NCBI GenBank assembly: GCA_030446685.1
Contig: JAUJMV010000001.1
Coordinates: 474,425-510,418 of the forward strand
Direction of reading: 5' to 3'
Length of the DNA: 35,994 nucleotides
Origin: Thermomicrobiales bacterium
GTDB lineage: Bacteria; Chloroflexota; Chloroflexia; Thermomicrobiales; CADCWN01
The position numbers were made by a program, and so were the translations under genes. Below, piece after piece: positions 22,262 to 29,478 of this stretch (position 1 is its first letter; every line of letters begins with the position of its first letter). The notes under the pieces are model-generated. The model did no database searches. It saw only the letters and a program-made list of their open reading frames with translations, and was not told the DNA's origin.

Positions 22262-23329
22262 ATGGCGGAGACATTCGGGGTCGGCATCGTCGGCGCGGGG
22301 ACGATCGGCGCGGTCCACGCCGCGGCGATCGGCGAGTTGGCTGAGGCGCGCGTCGTCGCGGTCGCCGAGCCGCGCGAGGACGCCGGACAGGCGCTCGCCG
22401 CGGAGCATGGGGCGACGTGGCACGCCGACTACGACGACCTGCTCGCGCGGCCGGACGTCGACCTGGTCGTGCTCGGCACGCCGTCGGGGATGCACCCGGA
22501 CCAGGCGGTGCGCGCGGCGGGGGCCGGCAAGCACGTCGTCAGCGAGAAGCCGATGGCGATCACGCTGGAGGGGGCCGACCGGATGATCGCCGCCTGCGAG
22601 GAGGCCGGCGTCACCCTGGCGGTCATCTTCCAGAACCGCTTCAACCCGGCGGCGCTGCGCCTCAAGCGCGCGGTCGAGGCGGGACTCTTCGGGCAGCCGG
22701 TCTTCGGCAACGCCTTCGTCCACTGGTTCCGCTCGCCCGACTATTACGCCGAGAAGGGCGGCTGGCGCGGCACCTGGGCGCTCGACGGCGGCGGCGCGCT
22801 GATGAACCAGAGCATCCACACGATCGACCTGCTGCAGTGGACGCTCGGCCCGCTGGAGAGCCTGTCCGCCTACACCGCCACCCTCGCCCGCCCGATCGAG
22901 GCGGAGGACGCCGCCAGCGCCGCCCTCCGCTTCACCGGGGGCGCGCTCGGCGCGATCCAGGGCGCGACCGCGGCGCACAAGAGTTTCCCAGTCAGGCTCG
23001 ACATCGTCGGGACCGCCGGCTCGGCCACGCTCGAAGGGACCAGGCTGACCCACTGGCAGCCGGCGCGCGAGCCGGAGGGCGACCTGCTGACGGCCGAGGA
23101 CCACGCGCTGGCCGACGGCTGGGAGGAGGGGGAGAAGTTCGGGGCGGCGCACGTCCGCCAGTTGCGCGCCATCTTCCGGGCGCTGCGCGACGGGGGCGAG
23201 GTCCCGGTCCCCGGCGCCGAGGCGCGCAAGGCGGTCGAGATCATCCTCGCGATCTACCAGTCGGCCCGCAGCGGCCGGCGCATCACCTTCCCCCTGGCCG
23301 AGGGGGCCGAGACCGCCCGCACCACCTGA
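22262..23329 (+). CDS. Gfo/Idh/MocA family oxidoreductase
   Basis: 355 aa. The Rossmann motif GAGTIG is at 11-16 and the family signature EKP at 95-97 (HVVSEKPMA), with Lys96 the catalytic lysine position. The alpha/beta dimer domain follows (WALDGGGALMNQSIHTIDLLQW, holding the usual catalytic His). These enzymes oxidise or reduce sugars, inositols or glycosides with NAD(P). ATG 22262 lies nine bases after GGGAGG; an ATG at 22253 touches the ribosome site and is less likely. The pairing with the TIM-barrel isomerase two genes upstream is common in sugar or inositol catabolism. Confidence 0.88.
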   Translation: MAETFGVGIVGAGTIGAVHAAAIGELAEARVVAVAEPREDAGQALAAEHGATWHADYDDLLARPDVDLVVLGTPSGMHPDQAVRAAGAGKHVVSEKPMAITLEGADRMIAACEEAGVTLAVIFQNRFNPAALRLKRAVEAGLFGQPVFGNAFVHWFRSPDYYAEKGGWRGTWALDGGGALMNQSIHTIDLLQWTLGPLESLSAYTATLARPIEAEDAASAALRFTGGALGAIQGATAAHKSFPVRLDIVGTAGSATLEGTRLTHWQPAREPEGDLLTAEDHALADGWEEGEKFGAAHVRQLRAIFRALRDGGEVPVPGAEARKAVEIILAIYQSARSGRRITFPLAEGAETARTT

Positions 23330-23332
23330 AGG

Positions 23333-23360
23333 GTGCTGAGTGCTGAGTGCTGAGTGCTGA
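23333..23360. repeat. Half element: four perfect copies of GTGCTGA
   Basis: Four exact tandem 7-mers start three bases after the stop codon of the Gfo/Idh gene. No complementary arm (TCAGCAC units) is found before the next gene. A perfect 14-bp palindrome CCGACCGCGGTCGG follows at 23368-23381. It looks like the junction hairpins with one arm missing. Confidence 0.8.
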
Positions 23361-23449
23361 GTAGTCGCCGACCGCGGTCGGAGGCCCGTGAGACGCCGGC
23401 TGCAACAGGCGGCCCTTATCCCCTGCTTCTCGGACAGGAGGCCCGCGAC

Positions 23450-24751
23450 ATGACCACAACCGCGCAGGCGCCGCCCACCTACGCCCACGGCGACACGGGC
23501 TGGTTCACCCGCGACCGCTTCGGGCTGTTCATCCACTGGGGCCTCTACGCCCTGCCCGCGCGCCACGAGTGGGTCAAGCAGCGCGAGCGCATCCGGGACG
23601 AGGACTATCAGCAATACTTCGACCACTTCGATCCCGACCTCTACGACCCCGCCCGGTGGGCGCGCGACGCGAAGGCCGCCGGGATGAAGTACGTGGTGCT
23701 GACGACCAAGCACCACGAGGGCTTCTGCCTGTGGGACTCGGCGCTGACCGACTACAAGGCGCCGAACACCCCCGCCGGGCGCGACCTGCTGCGCCCCTTC
23801 GTCGACGCCTGCCGCGCCGAGGGCCTCAAGATCGGCTTCTACCACTCGCTGATCGACTGGCACCACCCCGACTTCCCGGTCGACGGCCTGCACGCCCAGC
23901 GCGACGACGAGGAGTTCAAGGCCGCCAATCAGGGCCGCGACATGCGCAAATACGTCGAGTACCTGCACGGCCAGACCCGCGAGCTGCTTACTCATTACGG
24001 CCCGATCGACATCATCTGGTTCGATTTCTCCTACCCGGGGCGGGTCTGGGGCGGCAAGGGGCGCGACGACTGGCAGTCGGAGAAACTGCTAGCCCTGGTG
24101 CGCGAACTGGCACCCGACATCATCATCAACGACCGCCTCGATCTCCCCGGCGCCGCCGACATCAGGACGCCGGAGCAGTACCAGCCGCGCGCCTGGCTCA
24201 CGGTGGACGGCCAGCGCGTCACCTGGGAGGCCTGCCAGACGCTCAATGGCTCCTGGGGGTACGACCGCGACAACCTCGATTGGAAGTCGCCGGAGTTGCT
24301 GGTGCGGATGCTGATCGACTCGGTGTCGAAGGGCGGCAACCTCCTCCTCAACGTCGGGCCGACCGGGCGCGGCGAGTTCGACCCGCGCGCCCGCGCCACC
24401 CTCGCCGCCATCGGCGCGTGGATGCGCCTGCACAACCGGTCGATCTACGGCGCGACCGCCAGCGAGCTGACCCCGCCGCCCGACTGCCGCTTCACCCGGC
24501 GTGGCGACCGTCTCTACCTGCACCTCTTCGCCTGGCCCTTCCGGCACGTCCACCTCGACGGCCTGGCCGACAGGGTCGCCTACGCCCAGCTCCTCAACGA
24601 CGCCTCGGAGATCAAGCTGATCGTCAACGATCCGAAGCGGCAGGCGCAGAACACCACCATGCCCGGCACCGCCGGCACGCTGACGCTGCAACTGCCGGTG
24701 CAGCGCCCGGACGTGCTGGTCCCGGTGATCGAGCTCTTCCTCAAGGAATAG
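23450..24751 (+). CDS. Alpha-L-fucosidase (GH29)
   Basis: 433 aa. The GH29 start FGLFIHWGLYALPARHEWV, the AGMKYVVLTTKHHEGFCLWDS strand and YHSLIDWHH are all present. The nucleophile is Asp192 in IIWFDFSYPG. WEACQTLNGSWGYD and LLLNVGPTGRGEFD match the rest of the catalytic barrel, followed by a C-terminal beta domain. The enzyme releases L-fucose from glycans with retention. There is no signal peptide, so it should act in the cytoplasm on imported oligosaccharides, though no transporter is in the window. ATG 23450 follows AGGAGG. It is convergent with the winged-helix gene 35 bases on, and last of the rightward run starting at 19.2 kb. Confidence 0.9.
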   Translation: MTTTAQAPPTYAHGDTGWFTRDRFGLFIHWGLYALPARHEWVKQRERIRDEDYQQYFDHFDPDLYDPARWARDAKAAGMKYVVLTTKHHEGFCLWDSALTDYKAPNTPAGRDLLRPFVDACRAEGLKIGFYHSLIDWHHPDFPVDGLHAQRDDEEFKAANQGRDMRKYVEYLHGQTRELLTHYGPIDIIWFDFSYPGRVWGGKGRDDWQSEKLLALVRELAPDIIINDRLDLPGAADIRTPEQYQPRAWLTVDGQRVTWEACQTLNGSWGYDRDNLDWKSPELLVRMLIDSVSKGGNLLLNVGPTGRGEFDPRARATLAAIGAWMRLHNRSIYGATASELTPPPDCRFTRRGDRLYLHLFAWPFRHVHLDGLADRVAYAQLLNDASEIKLIVNDPKRQAQNTTMPGTAGTLTLQLPVQRPDVLVPVIELFLKE

Positions 24752-24786
24752 TGTGGGAGACCGCTCGCGCCGACCCGGCGCGCGGG

Positions 24787-26061
24787 CTAGACGGCCAGCG
24801 CCGTTTGGAGGTGATCGCGCAGGCCCGTGGGGCGCAGGGCGTCGAGGTCGACCGCGCGCGCCGCGTGGAAGTGGGCAAAGCGGGACAAGCCGCGCGCGAG
24901 CGCTTCGGCGAAAGCGAGGTCGTCCGCGGTCGTCTCGTCCTCCAGCCACAGCGCGTTGATCCGGAGGGTGCCGGCCTGGCGGTCGAGTTTCGGATCGACG
25001 CGGGCCACGAGGCGGTCGCCGTAGAGCACCGGCATGGTGTAGTAGCCCCAGCGCCGCCGCGCGGCCGGCTTGTAGACCTCCCACAGGTACTCGAAGTCGA
25101 AGAGCGCCCGCGTCCGGTTCCGTTCCAGGAGGTTGTCGAGCGGCGAGAGGAAGTTCACCTCGGTCCGGGTCGTGCTCCCCAGCGGGCGCCACCCGTGCGG
25201 CGTCCTCCCGTCGGCCAGGTCGGCGAACAGCGGGGCGTCGGCGGCCGGCGCGTAGCGCGGCTCCCGCTGGCCTTCGACGCGGATCTCGACCGCCTCCCCG
25301 GTCGCGACGAGTGCATCCAGCCGGGCGCGTGCTTCGGCGCGATCCACCCGGCGATGCAGCGGGTACGCGAACGCGCCGGCCCACTCGCGCAACGTGCCGA
25401 GGCCCAACTGCCTGAGCGCCTTGGCGGCGAAGTGACGCTCCGCCGCGGCCTCCGTCGCCTCATGGTCGAGCGCGGGCGGGACGGCCCGTTCGCGCAGATC
25501 GTACTGCCGCTCGAAGCCCCGCCGGCTGTGGGTCATCAACTCCCCGGTGAGCCAGAGGTGGTAGAGCGCCAGCCCCGTATCCTTGCGCCCCCGGTAGCTC
25601 CGCACCCGCGCGGTCCCCGCCAGGTCGCGGTTGCCCAGCGGACCCCGCGACCGCACCGCTGCCCGCACCTCATCGAGCAGCGCGCCGTGCTCGGCGGCGA
25701 ACGTTGCCTGCCGCGCCGCGGCGCGGCGGCGCCGCATGTGCAGCCGCCAGTACGGCAGTTCCTCGATCGGGTAGATGTCGAGGTGGCCGCCGTAGTCGAA
25801 GAACGCGCGGTCCCGGTAGAGGAGTTCGTCCAAGTGCGCCGGATCGTACCCCTCCACGCGGCTCCACAGCACGAGGTCGTGGCTGCGCGCCACGACGGTC
25901 ACCGGATCGACTTGCACCGCTTCGAGGGCGCGGATCGCCTCGGCCGCGCCCTCCTTGCCGGCCCAGCGACGCCCTGGCCACAGCCCCTGCCGCCCGAGCA
26001 GATAGCGGCGCGCGATGTCCGGGGAGATCGTGAGCGGGGCGACCGACAGCGACGTGGTCAC
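24787..26061 (-). CDS. AlkX/YcaQ-like winged-helix DNA glycosylase family protein
   Basis: 424 aa of the HTH_42 (DUF1006, YcaQ/AlkZ) family, made of tandem winged helices and a beta barrel. The catalytic-loop motif is Q50-V-D52 in LEAVQVDPVTVVARSHDLVLWSRV. As I recall, Q-x-D is characteristic of the YcaQ/AlkX branch, which unhooks DNA interstrand crosslinks, whereas AlkZ of Streptomyces has Q-x-Q. EVNFLSPLDNLLERNRTRALFDFEYLWEVYKPA and YYTMPVLYGDRLVARVDPK are the usual C-terminal motifs. GTG 26061 follows GGGGAGGG. It lies just downstream of the dehydratase on the same strand but has no evident functional tie to sugar catabolism. Confidence 0.83.
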   Translation of the reverse strand: MTTSLSVAPLTISPDIARRYLLGRQGLWPGRRWAGKEGAAEAIRALEAVQVDPVTVVARSHDLVLWSRVEGYDPAHLDELLYRDRAFFDYGGHLDIYPIEELPYWRLHMRRRRAAARQATFAAEHGALLDEVRAAVRSRGPLGNRDLAGTARVRSYRGRKDTGLALYHLWLTGELMTHSRRGFERQYDLRERAVPPALDHEATEAAAERHFAAKALRQLGLGTLREWAGAFAYPLHRRVDRAEARARLDALVATGEAVEIRVEGQREPRYAPAADAPLFADLADGRTPHGWRPLGSTTRTEVNFLSPLDNLLERNRTRALFDFEYLWEVYKPAARRRWGYYTMPVLYGDRLVARVDPKLDRQAGTLRINALWLEDETTADDLAFAEALARGLSRFAHFHAARAVDLDALRPTGLRDHLQTALAV

Positions 26062-26083
26062 GGCCCTCCCCCTCGACGCCGCG

Positions 26084-27307
26084 TCACCACTTCGGGATGA
26101 GCGGCAGGAAGTCGGGGTTGCGCTCGCGCATCGCGCCGACGTCGTCGCGCGCCAGGCTGCTGCCGCGCCGCTCGTAGGCCTCGGCGGCGGCGGCGAGCTT
26201 GTCCTCGTCGATCGTCACGCCCAGGCCGGGCGCGTCCCAGATCTCGATCGCGCCGTCGCGGAAGGTGAACCGCTCGGTCTCGTTGACGATGTCCGCCGGG
26301 TTCCAGGGGTAGTGGGTGTCGCTGGCGTAGATCAGGTTCGGGATCGCCGCCCCGGCGTGGATCATCGCCGCGAAGGAGATCCCCAGGTGGCTGTTGGAGT
26401 GCTGCGACAGCCCCCAGTGGAGGGTCTTGCAGACGACGCCGAGCTCGCGGAAGGCGGTCAGGCCGCCCCACCCGTGGTGGTCGCCGAGGACGACCTGCAC
26501 CGCCCCCGCGCGGTAGGCCGAGGCGACGTGGCTGAACGAGGTGACGCACATGTTGGTGCTCAGCGGGATCGGCGTGCGCTTCGCCACCTCCGCCATCCCC
26601 TCGATCCCGGCGGTGGGGTCTTCGAGGTATTCGAGATCGAGGTCGCGCAGCCGCTCGGCCACCCGCAGCGAGGTCTCGACCGACCAGGCGGCGTTCGGGT
26701 CGATCCGCAGCCCCGCCTTCGGCCCGAACCGCTCCCGCAGGAGGCGCATCGTCGCGCACTCCTCCCAGGGGTCGAGCACGCCCGCCTTCAGCTTGAAGAC
26801 CGTCATGCCGTACCGCTCGTGGAACCGCTCGGCCTGGCGCACCAGGCTCTCCGGGTCGAGCGCCGCGCCCCAGTCGTCGTCCCCCTCCTCCTTGTAGAAG
26901 AGGTAGGCCGCGAACGGCACGCGCCGGCGCACCGGCCCGCCGAGCAGCTCGTAGACCGGGCGCCCGGTCGCCTTGCCGACGAGATCGAGGCAGGCCGACT
27001 CGACCGCCGAGAAGACGCGCGGGGTCCGGCCGATCAGCACCCGTAGGCGCTCCAACTGGTAGGGGTCCGCGCCGATGACGTGCTTCGCGGCCGCGCGCAG
27101 CTCCTGCACGAAGAGGCCGCCGCCCGGCCCCTCTCCGAGCCCCTCCAGCCCGTCCGCGGTCCGCAGCCGGACGATCGCGCGCAGGAAGGTAGGCTCGTGG
27201 ACGCCGTGGTGGTTCAGCAGCGGCGGGTCGGGGCAGGCCACCGGGGTGACGATCATCTCGGCGATCCGCAGGTCGCGCCGCTCCGGGCCGTGGCCGTTCA
27301 GACTCAT
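26084..27307 (-). CDS. Enolase-superfamily dehydratase, glucarate dehydratase-like
   Basis: 407 aa. The mandelate racemase/enolase fold is clear, and the active site resembles glucarate dehydratase: KLK in MTVFKLKAGVLDP, Asp and Asn in LRIDPNAAW, the acidic strand EYLEDP, LSTNMCVTSF, Asp-His in LGDHHGWGG, and the general-base histidine in SQHSNSHLGISFAAM. These Mg-dependent enzymes remove water from acid sugars to give 5-keto-4-deoxy or 2-keto-3-deoxy acids. Substrate specificity (glucarate, galactarate or a relative) cannot be fixed. ATG 27307 has AAAGGGG upstream, which directly abuts a 24-bp inverted repeat that continues into the four-helix-bundle gene. Confidence 0.85.
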   Translation of the reverse strand: MSLNGHGPERRDLRIAEMIVTPVACPDPPLLNHHGVHEPTFLRAIVRLRTADGLEGLGEGPGGGLFVQELRAAAKHVIGADPYQLERLRVLIGRTPRVFSAVESACLDLVGKATGRPVYELLGGPVRRRVPFAAYLFYKEEGDDDWGAALDPESLVRQAERFHERYGMTVFKLKAGVLDPWEECATMRLLRERFGPKAGLRIDPNAAWSVETSLRVAERLRDLDLEYLEDPTAGIEGMAEVAKRTPIPLSTNMCVTSFSHVASAYRAGAVQVVLGDHHGWGGLTAFRELGVVCKTLHWGLSQHSNSHLGISFAAMIHAGAAIPNLIYASDTHYPWNPADIVNETERFTFRDGAIEIWDAPGLGVTIDEDKLAAAAEAYERRGSSLARDDVGAMRERNPDFLPLIPKW

Positions 27308-27322
27308 GATGAACCCCTTTCC

Positions 27323-27772
27323 AGTGCGGAGTGCGGAGTGCGGAATACGTGGCTATGCCCGGCGACGCTTGGCGGTGTTGATCGACGCGACCGTCATCGC
27401 GACCAGGGCATTCCCCTCCGCGGCCAATTCCGCTACCCGCTCCTCCTTGACCGATCCGCTCGCGCTCAGCGGATCGAGCCAGTACAGGCACTCGTCCGCC
27501 TCTTCCTCGACGAGGCCCATCTTGGCGATGAAGTCGGCAGGCGAGCGCGCCCGGCAGGCCGCGCGGTAGTTCGCACCCACCGATGTCGCCGAGCGCAGCA
27601 ACTGCTTACCGATCACATCAGCAGTCCGGTCGGTCGGCAGCGCCTGTACCAGGCGGATCACGCGCGGGGCATACGCGCGCGTCCTCGCCAGCAATTCACC
27701 GTCCCTCATTCCCCCGCCCTATTCCGTCCCTTACATTCCTCCGTCCCCATTCCGCACTCCGCACTCCGCACT
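27323..27772. mobile_element. Perfect 24-bp inverted repeat enclosing a four-helix-bundle gene
   Basis: 27323-27346 is the exact reverse complement of 27749-27772. The arm is AGTGCGG in about three and a half tandem 7-mer units, ending GGAAT. The 402 bases between hold one complete minus-strand gene (27353-27709) and its leader. The arms fill the gap between the two dehydratase genes: one ends at the ribosome site of the upstream enzyme, the other two bases from the stop of the next. In the leader, CCGTCCC(N0-3)ATTCC is repeated three times (27699-27712, 27724-27739, 27741-27753), and one copy includes the gene's start codon. It behaves like an inserted stem-loop cassette; mobility is inference. 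Confidence 0.65.
27353..27709 (-). CDS. Four-helix-bundle protein (S23/IVP-type, TIGR02436-like)
   Basis: 118 aa, usual length. The family core is clear: QLLRSATSVGANYRAACRARSPADFIAKMGLVEEEADECLYWLD, matching the 'Q..rSa.Si.aN..Ea..r.s..eFi.....a..s..E...wL' pattern. The founding members are encoded inside intervening sequences of 23S rRNA genes (for example in Leptospira), within a stem-loop. A related bundle, Avd, helps the reverse transcriptase of diversity-generating retroelements. Both bind nucleic acid; no enzymatic activity is known. Here the gene lies between perfect 24-bp inverted repeats, between two dehydratase genes. ATG 27709 follows a GGCGGGGG stretch. No reverse transcriptase is in the window. 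Confidence 0.85.
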   Translation of the reverse strand: MRDGELLARTRAYAPRVIRLVQALPTDRTADVIGKQLLRSATSVGANYRAACRARSPADFIAKMGLVEEEADECLYWLDPLSASGSVKEERVAELAAEGNALVAMTVASINTAKRRRA

Positions 27773-27774
27773 CG

Positions 27775-28974
27775 TCAGTGCCAATCCTGGACCAGGTTGT
27801 CCTTGATGAAATCCCAGTCGATCTCCTCGCCGAGGCCGGGGCCTTGCGGGATGGCGATGTCGCCGTTGCTGTCGATCGCGTCGATCGGCGTCTTCAGCCA
27901 GGGCTTCTGGGCGTCGAAGTCGACGTGGGGGTGGAGCAGGCCGCGCTCGTAGAACTCGCCGGGGATGCGCATCGCGCCGAGGGCGTGGAGGGTGCCGGCG
28001 CCGCCGCCGTGCAGCTCGATCCGCATCCCGAACGCTTCGCAGAGGTGGATGCACTTCATGGTCGGGGTGATGCCGCCGACATCGGCGACGCCGGTCCGCG
28101 AGAGATCGGCCGCGCCGCGCAAAATCCATTCGGCGCGGGTGTAGAGGCCGCCCTCGGCGGTCTCCGGCCCGCAGATCGGCAGGGTCAGGTTTTCGCAGAG
28201 CCAGACGAAGGAGGAGACGTTGTACTCCGGCATCGGCTCTTCCATCCAGTAGAAGTCGAGCTCCTCCAGCGCGCGGCCCAGGTAGAGCGCCTCCTCGCGG
28301 GTGTAGTTGTGGTGCGGGTCGAGCATCAACTTGATCTCCGGGCCGACCGCGTCGCGCACCGCGGCGCAGGCGGCGATGTCGCGCTTGAGATCCGGGCCGT
28401 AGGGGGGCATCCAGGTATGCAGCTTGAACGCCTTGTACCCCTGCGCCACGCAGGCCCGGGCGAACTCGCCGTAGGCCTCCGGCGTGTCGAGCCCGCCGGG
28501 GATGTCATCGCCGCACATCGAGCTGGCGTAGGCGGCGACCTTGTCGCGGAAGCCGCCGAGCAGCTTGTAGACCGGCAGCCCGGTAAGGCGCCCGGCGAAG
28601 TCCCAGAGCGCCTGGTCGAGGGTGTTGACGTGGCGCGGGTTGAGCGCGCGCCACTCCAGCCGCTGCCCCTGCGCGACCTTGTCGTGCAGCAGCTCGCGGT
28701 CGAACGGGCTCATCCCGATGAAGAGGCGCCGCGCGACCTCGATCGTCTCCTCCGACCCGCCGAAGCAGTAGCCGTCCACGCCGGCGCTCGTCCGCACGCG
28801 GGTCAGGCGCTGGGTGGCGGTGTGCTCGGGCGCGGGATGCCCGTGCCCCTCCACGTCACGCCCGACGTGGGAGCGGTAGTTGAAGGTCAGGCTCTCGAAT
28901 CCCGTGATCGTCAGATCGCCCGGTGCGCCCGTCGCTGTCCGCGCCAGCTGCCCCGGATCGCCGCCCGCAGTCAT
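27775..28974 (-). CDS. Enolase-superfamily acid-sugar dehydratase (mandelate racemase-like)
   Basis: 399 aa. The barrel shows a Lys-x-His at the end of the second strand (KAFKLHTWMPPYGPD), metal ligands in LMLDPHHNY, FYWMEEPMPEY and ICGPETAEGG, and a further histidine in RIELHGGGAG. This places it in the mandelate racemase subgroup, whose members dehydrate aldonates such as galactonate, fuconate, rhamnonate or gluconate to 2-keto-3-deoxy acids. The substrate is open. With the fucosidase and the HpcH aldolase in the same island, a deoxy-sugar acid such as L-fuconate is a fair guess. ATG 28974 follows GGAGGGAG. It is co-directional with, and upstream of, the four-helix-bundle cassette and the second dehydratase. 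Confidence 0.85.
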   Translation of the reverse strand: MTAGGDPGQLARTATGAPGDLTITGFESLTFNYRSHVGRDVEGHGHPAPEHTATQRLTRVRTSAGVDGYCFGGSEETIEVARRLFIGMSPFDRELLHDKVAQGQRLEWRALNPRHVNTLDQALWDFAGRLTGLPVYKLLGGFRDKVAAYASSMCGDDIPGGLDTPEAYGEFARACVAQGYKAFKLHTWMPPYGPDLKRDIAACAAVRDAVGPEIKLMLDPHHNYTREEALYLGRALEELDFYWMEEPMPEYNVSSFVWLCENLTLPICGPETAEGGLYTRAEWILRGAADLSRTGVADVGGITPTMKCIHLCEAFGMRIELHGGGAGTLHALGAMRIPGEFYERGLLHPHVDFDAQKPWLKTPIDAIDSNGDIAIPQGPGLGEEIDWDFIKDNLVQDWH

Positions 28975-29184
28975 ACTCCCTCCGTTACCACCTCGCCCCA
29001 GTCAATTGCCTCGCTCTGCCGCGCTCCTCTATATCATATATGGGCTGCGAGGGAAAGAGCGATGCGCGAGCTAGCGCGAGCTGCCAATTCGCGGGGCGAA
29101 GCGCATCGGGCTTCGGTGCCTATTGGCATTGGATTGCCGGTTATGGGTAGGAATGGTGAAGGCACCGTGAGGGCAGGACGTTGA
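28975..29184. other. Intergenic region upstream of the dehydratase and downstream of tRNA-Gly
   Basis: 210 bases without a gene. TATATCATATAT (29030-29041) is a strong AT island and shares ATCATATAT with the aldo/keto reductase promoter, but I could not assign a well-spaced -35. GCGCGAGCT is directly repeated (29072-29092), and CGAAGC/GCTTCG form a small hairpin near 29098-29116. Confidence 0.35.
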
Positions 29185-29257
29185 AGCGGGAGACGAGGCT
29201 CGAACTCGCGACCCTCTGCTTGGAAGGCAGATGCTCTACCACTGAGCTACTCCGCGC
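29185..29257 (-). tRNA. tRNA-Gly(TCC), with a bulged base in the acceptor stem
   Basis: On the minus strand: D stem GCTC/GAGC with loop AGTGGTA, anticodon stem TCTGC/GCAGA with loop CTTCCAA (anticodon TCC), variable GGGTC, T stem GCGAG/CTCGT with loop TTCGAGC, 3' acceptor CTCCCGC and discriminator T, as expected for glycine. CCA is not encoded. The 5' acceptor reads GCG-C-GGAG, one base longer than the GCGGGAG needed to pair with CTCCCGC. Either C at 29254 is bulged, or there is an indel error, or the gene is decaying. Confidence 0.88.
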
Positions 29258-29339
29258 GCAAGGTCCGCGGCGAGGACGGTTCGGGCGACCGGGCGTGAAC
29301 CGGCGTCAATCCCCTCTCACCGATTCCCTTGTCGGGACT

Positions 29340-29368
29340 AGCATACGGCATTCCGTGGGCCGCTGCAA
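29340..29368 (-). promoter_or_regulatory. Promoter of tRNA-Gly
   Basis: On the minus strand, TTGCAG (29368-29363), a 17-base spacer, and TATGCT (29345-29340). This predicts a start near 29333 and a leader of about 75 bases before the tRNA. Confidence 0.55.
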
Positions 29369-29478
29369 CCTGCGTCGTAGGGTGTTCGGGTGTTGCCCGG
29401 AGGTGGTGCGGGAATTGCTAGGGTCTGCATGAGCGGCAAATCGGCAGCGGGGCGTGGTGGCGGCAGGGGGGCGGGGGG

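Noticed and set aside
10148..27772. Junction repeats as a CRISPR array or insertion-sequence ends
   Set aside because: There are no regularly spaced direct repeats with unique spacers, no cas or transposase gene, and arms differ in sequence from site to site.
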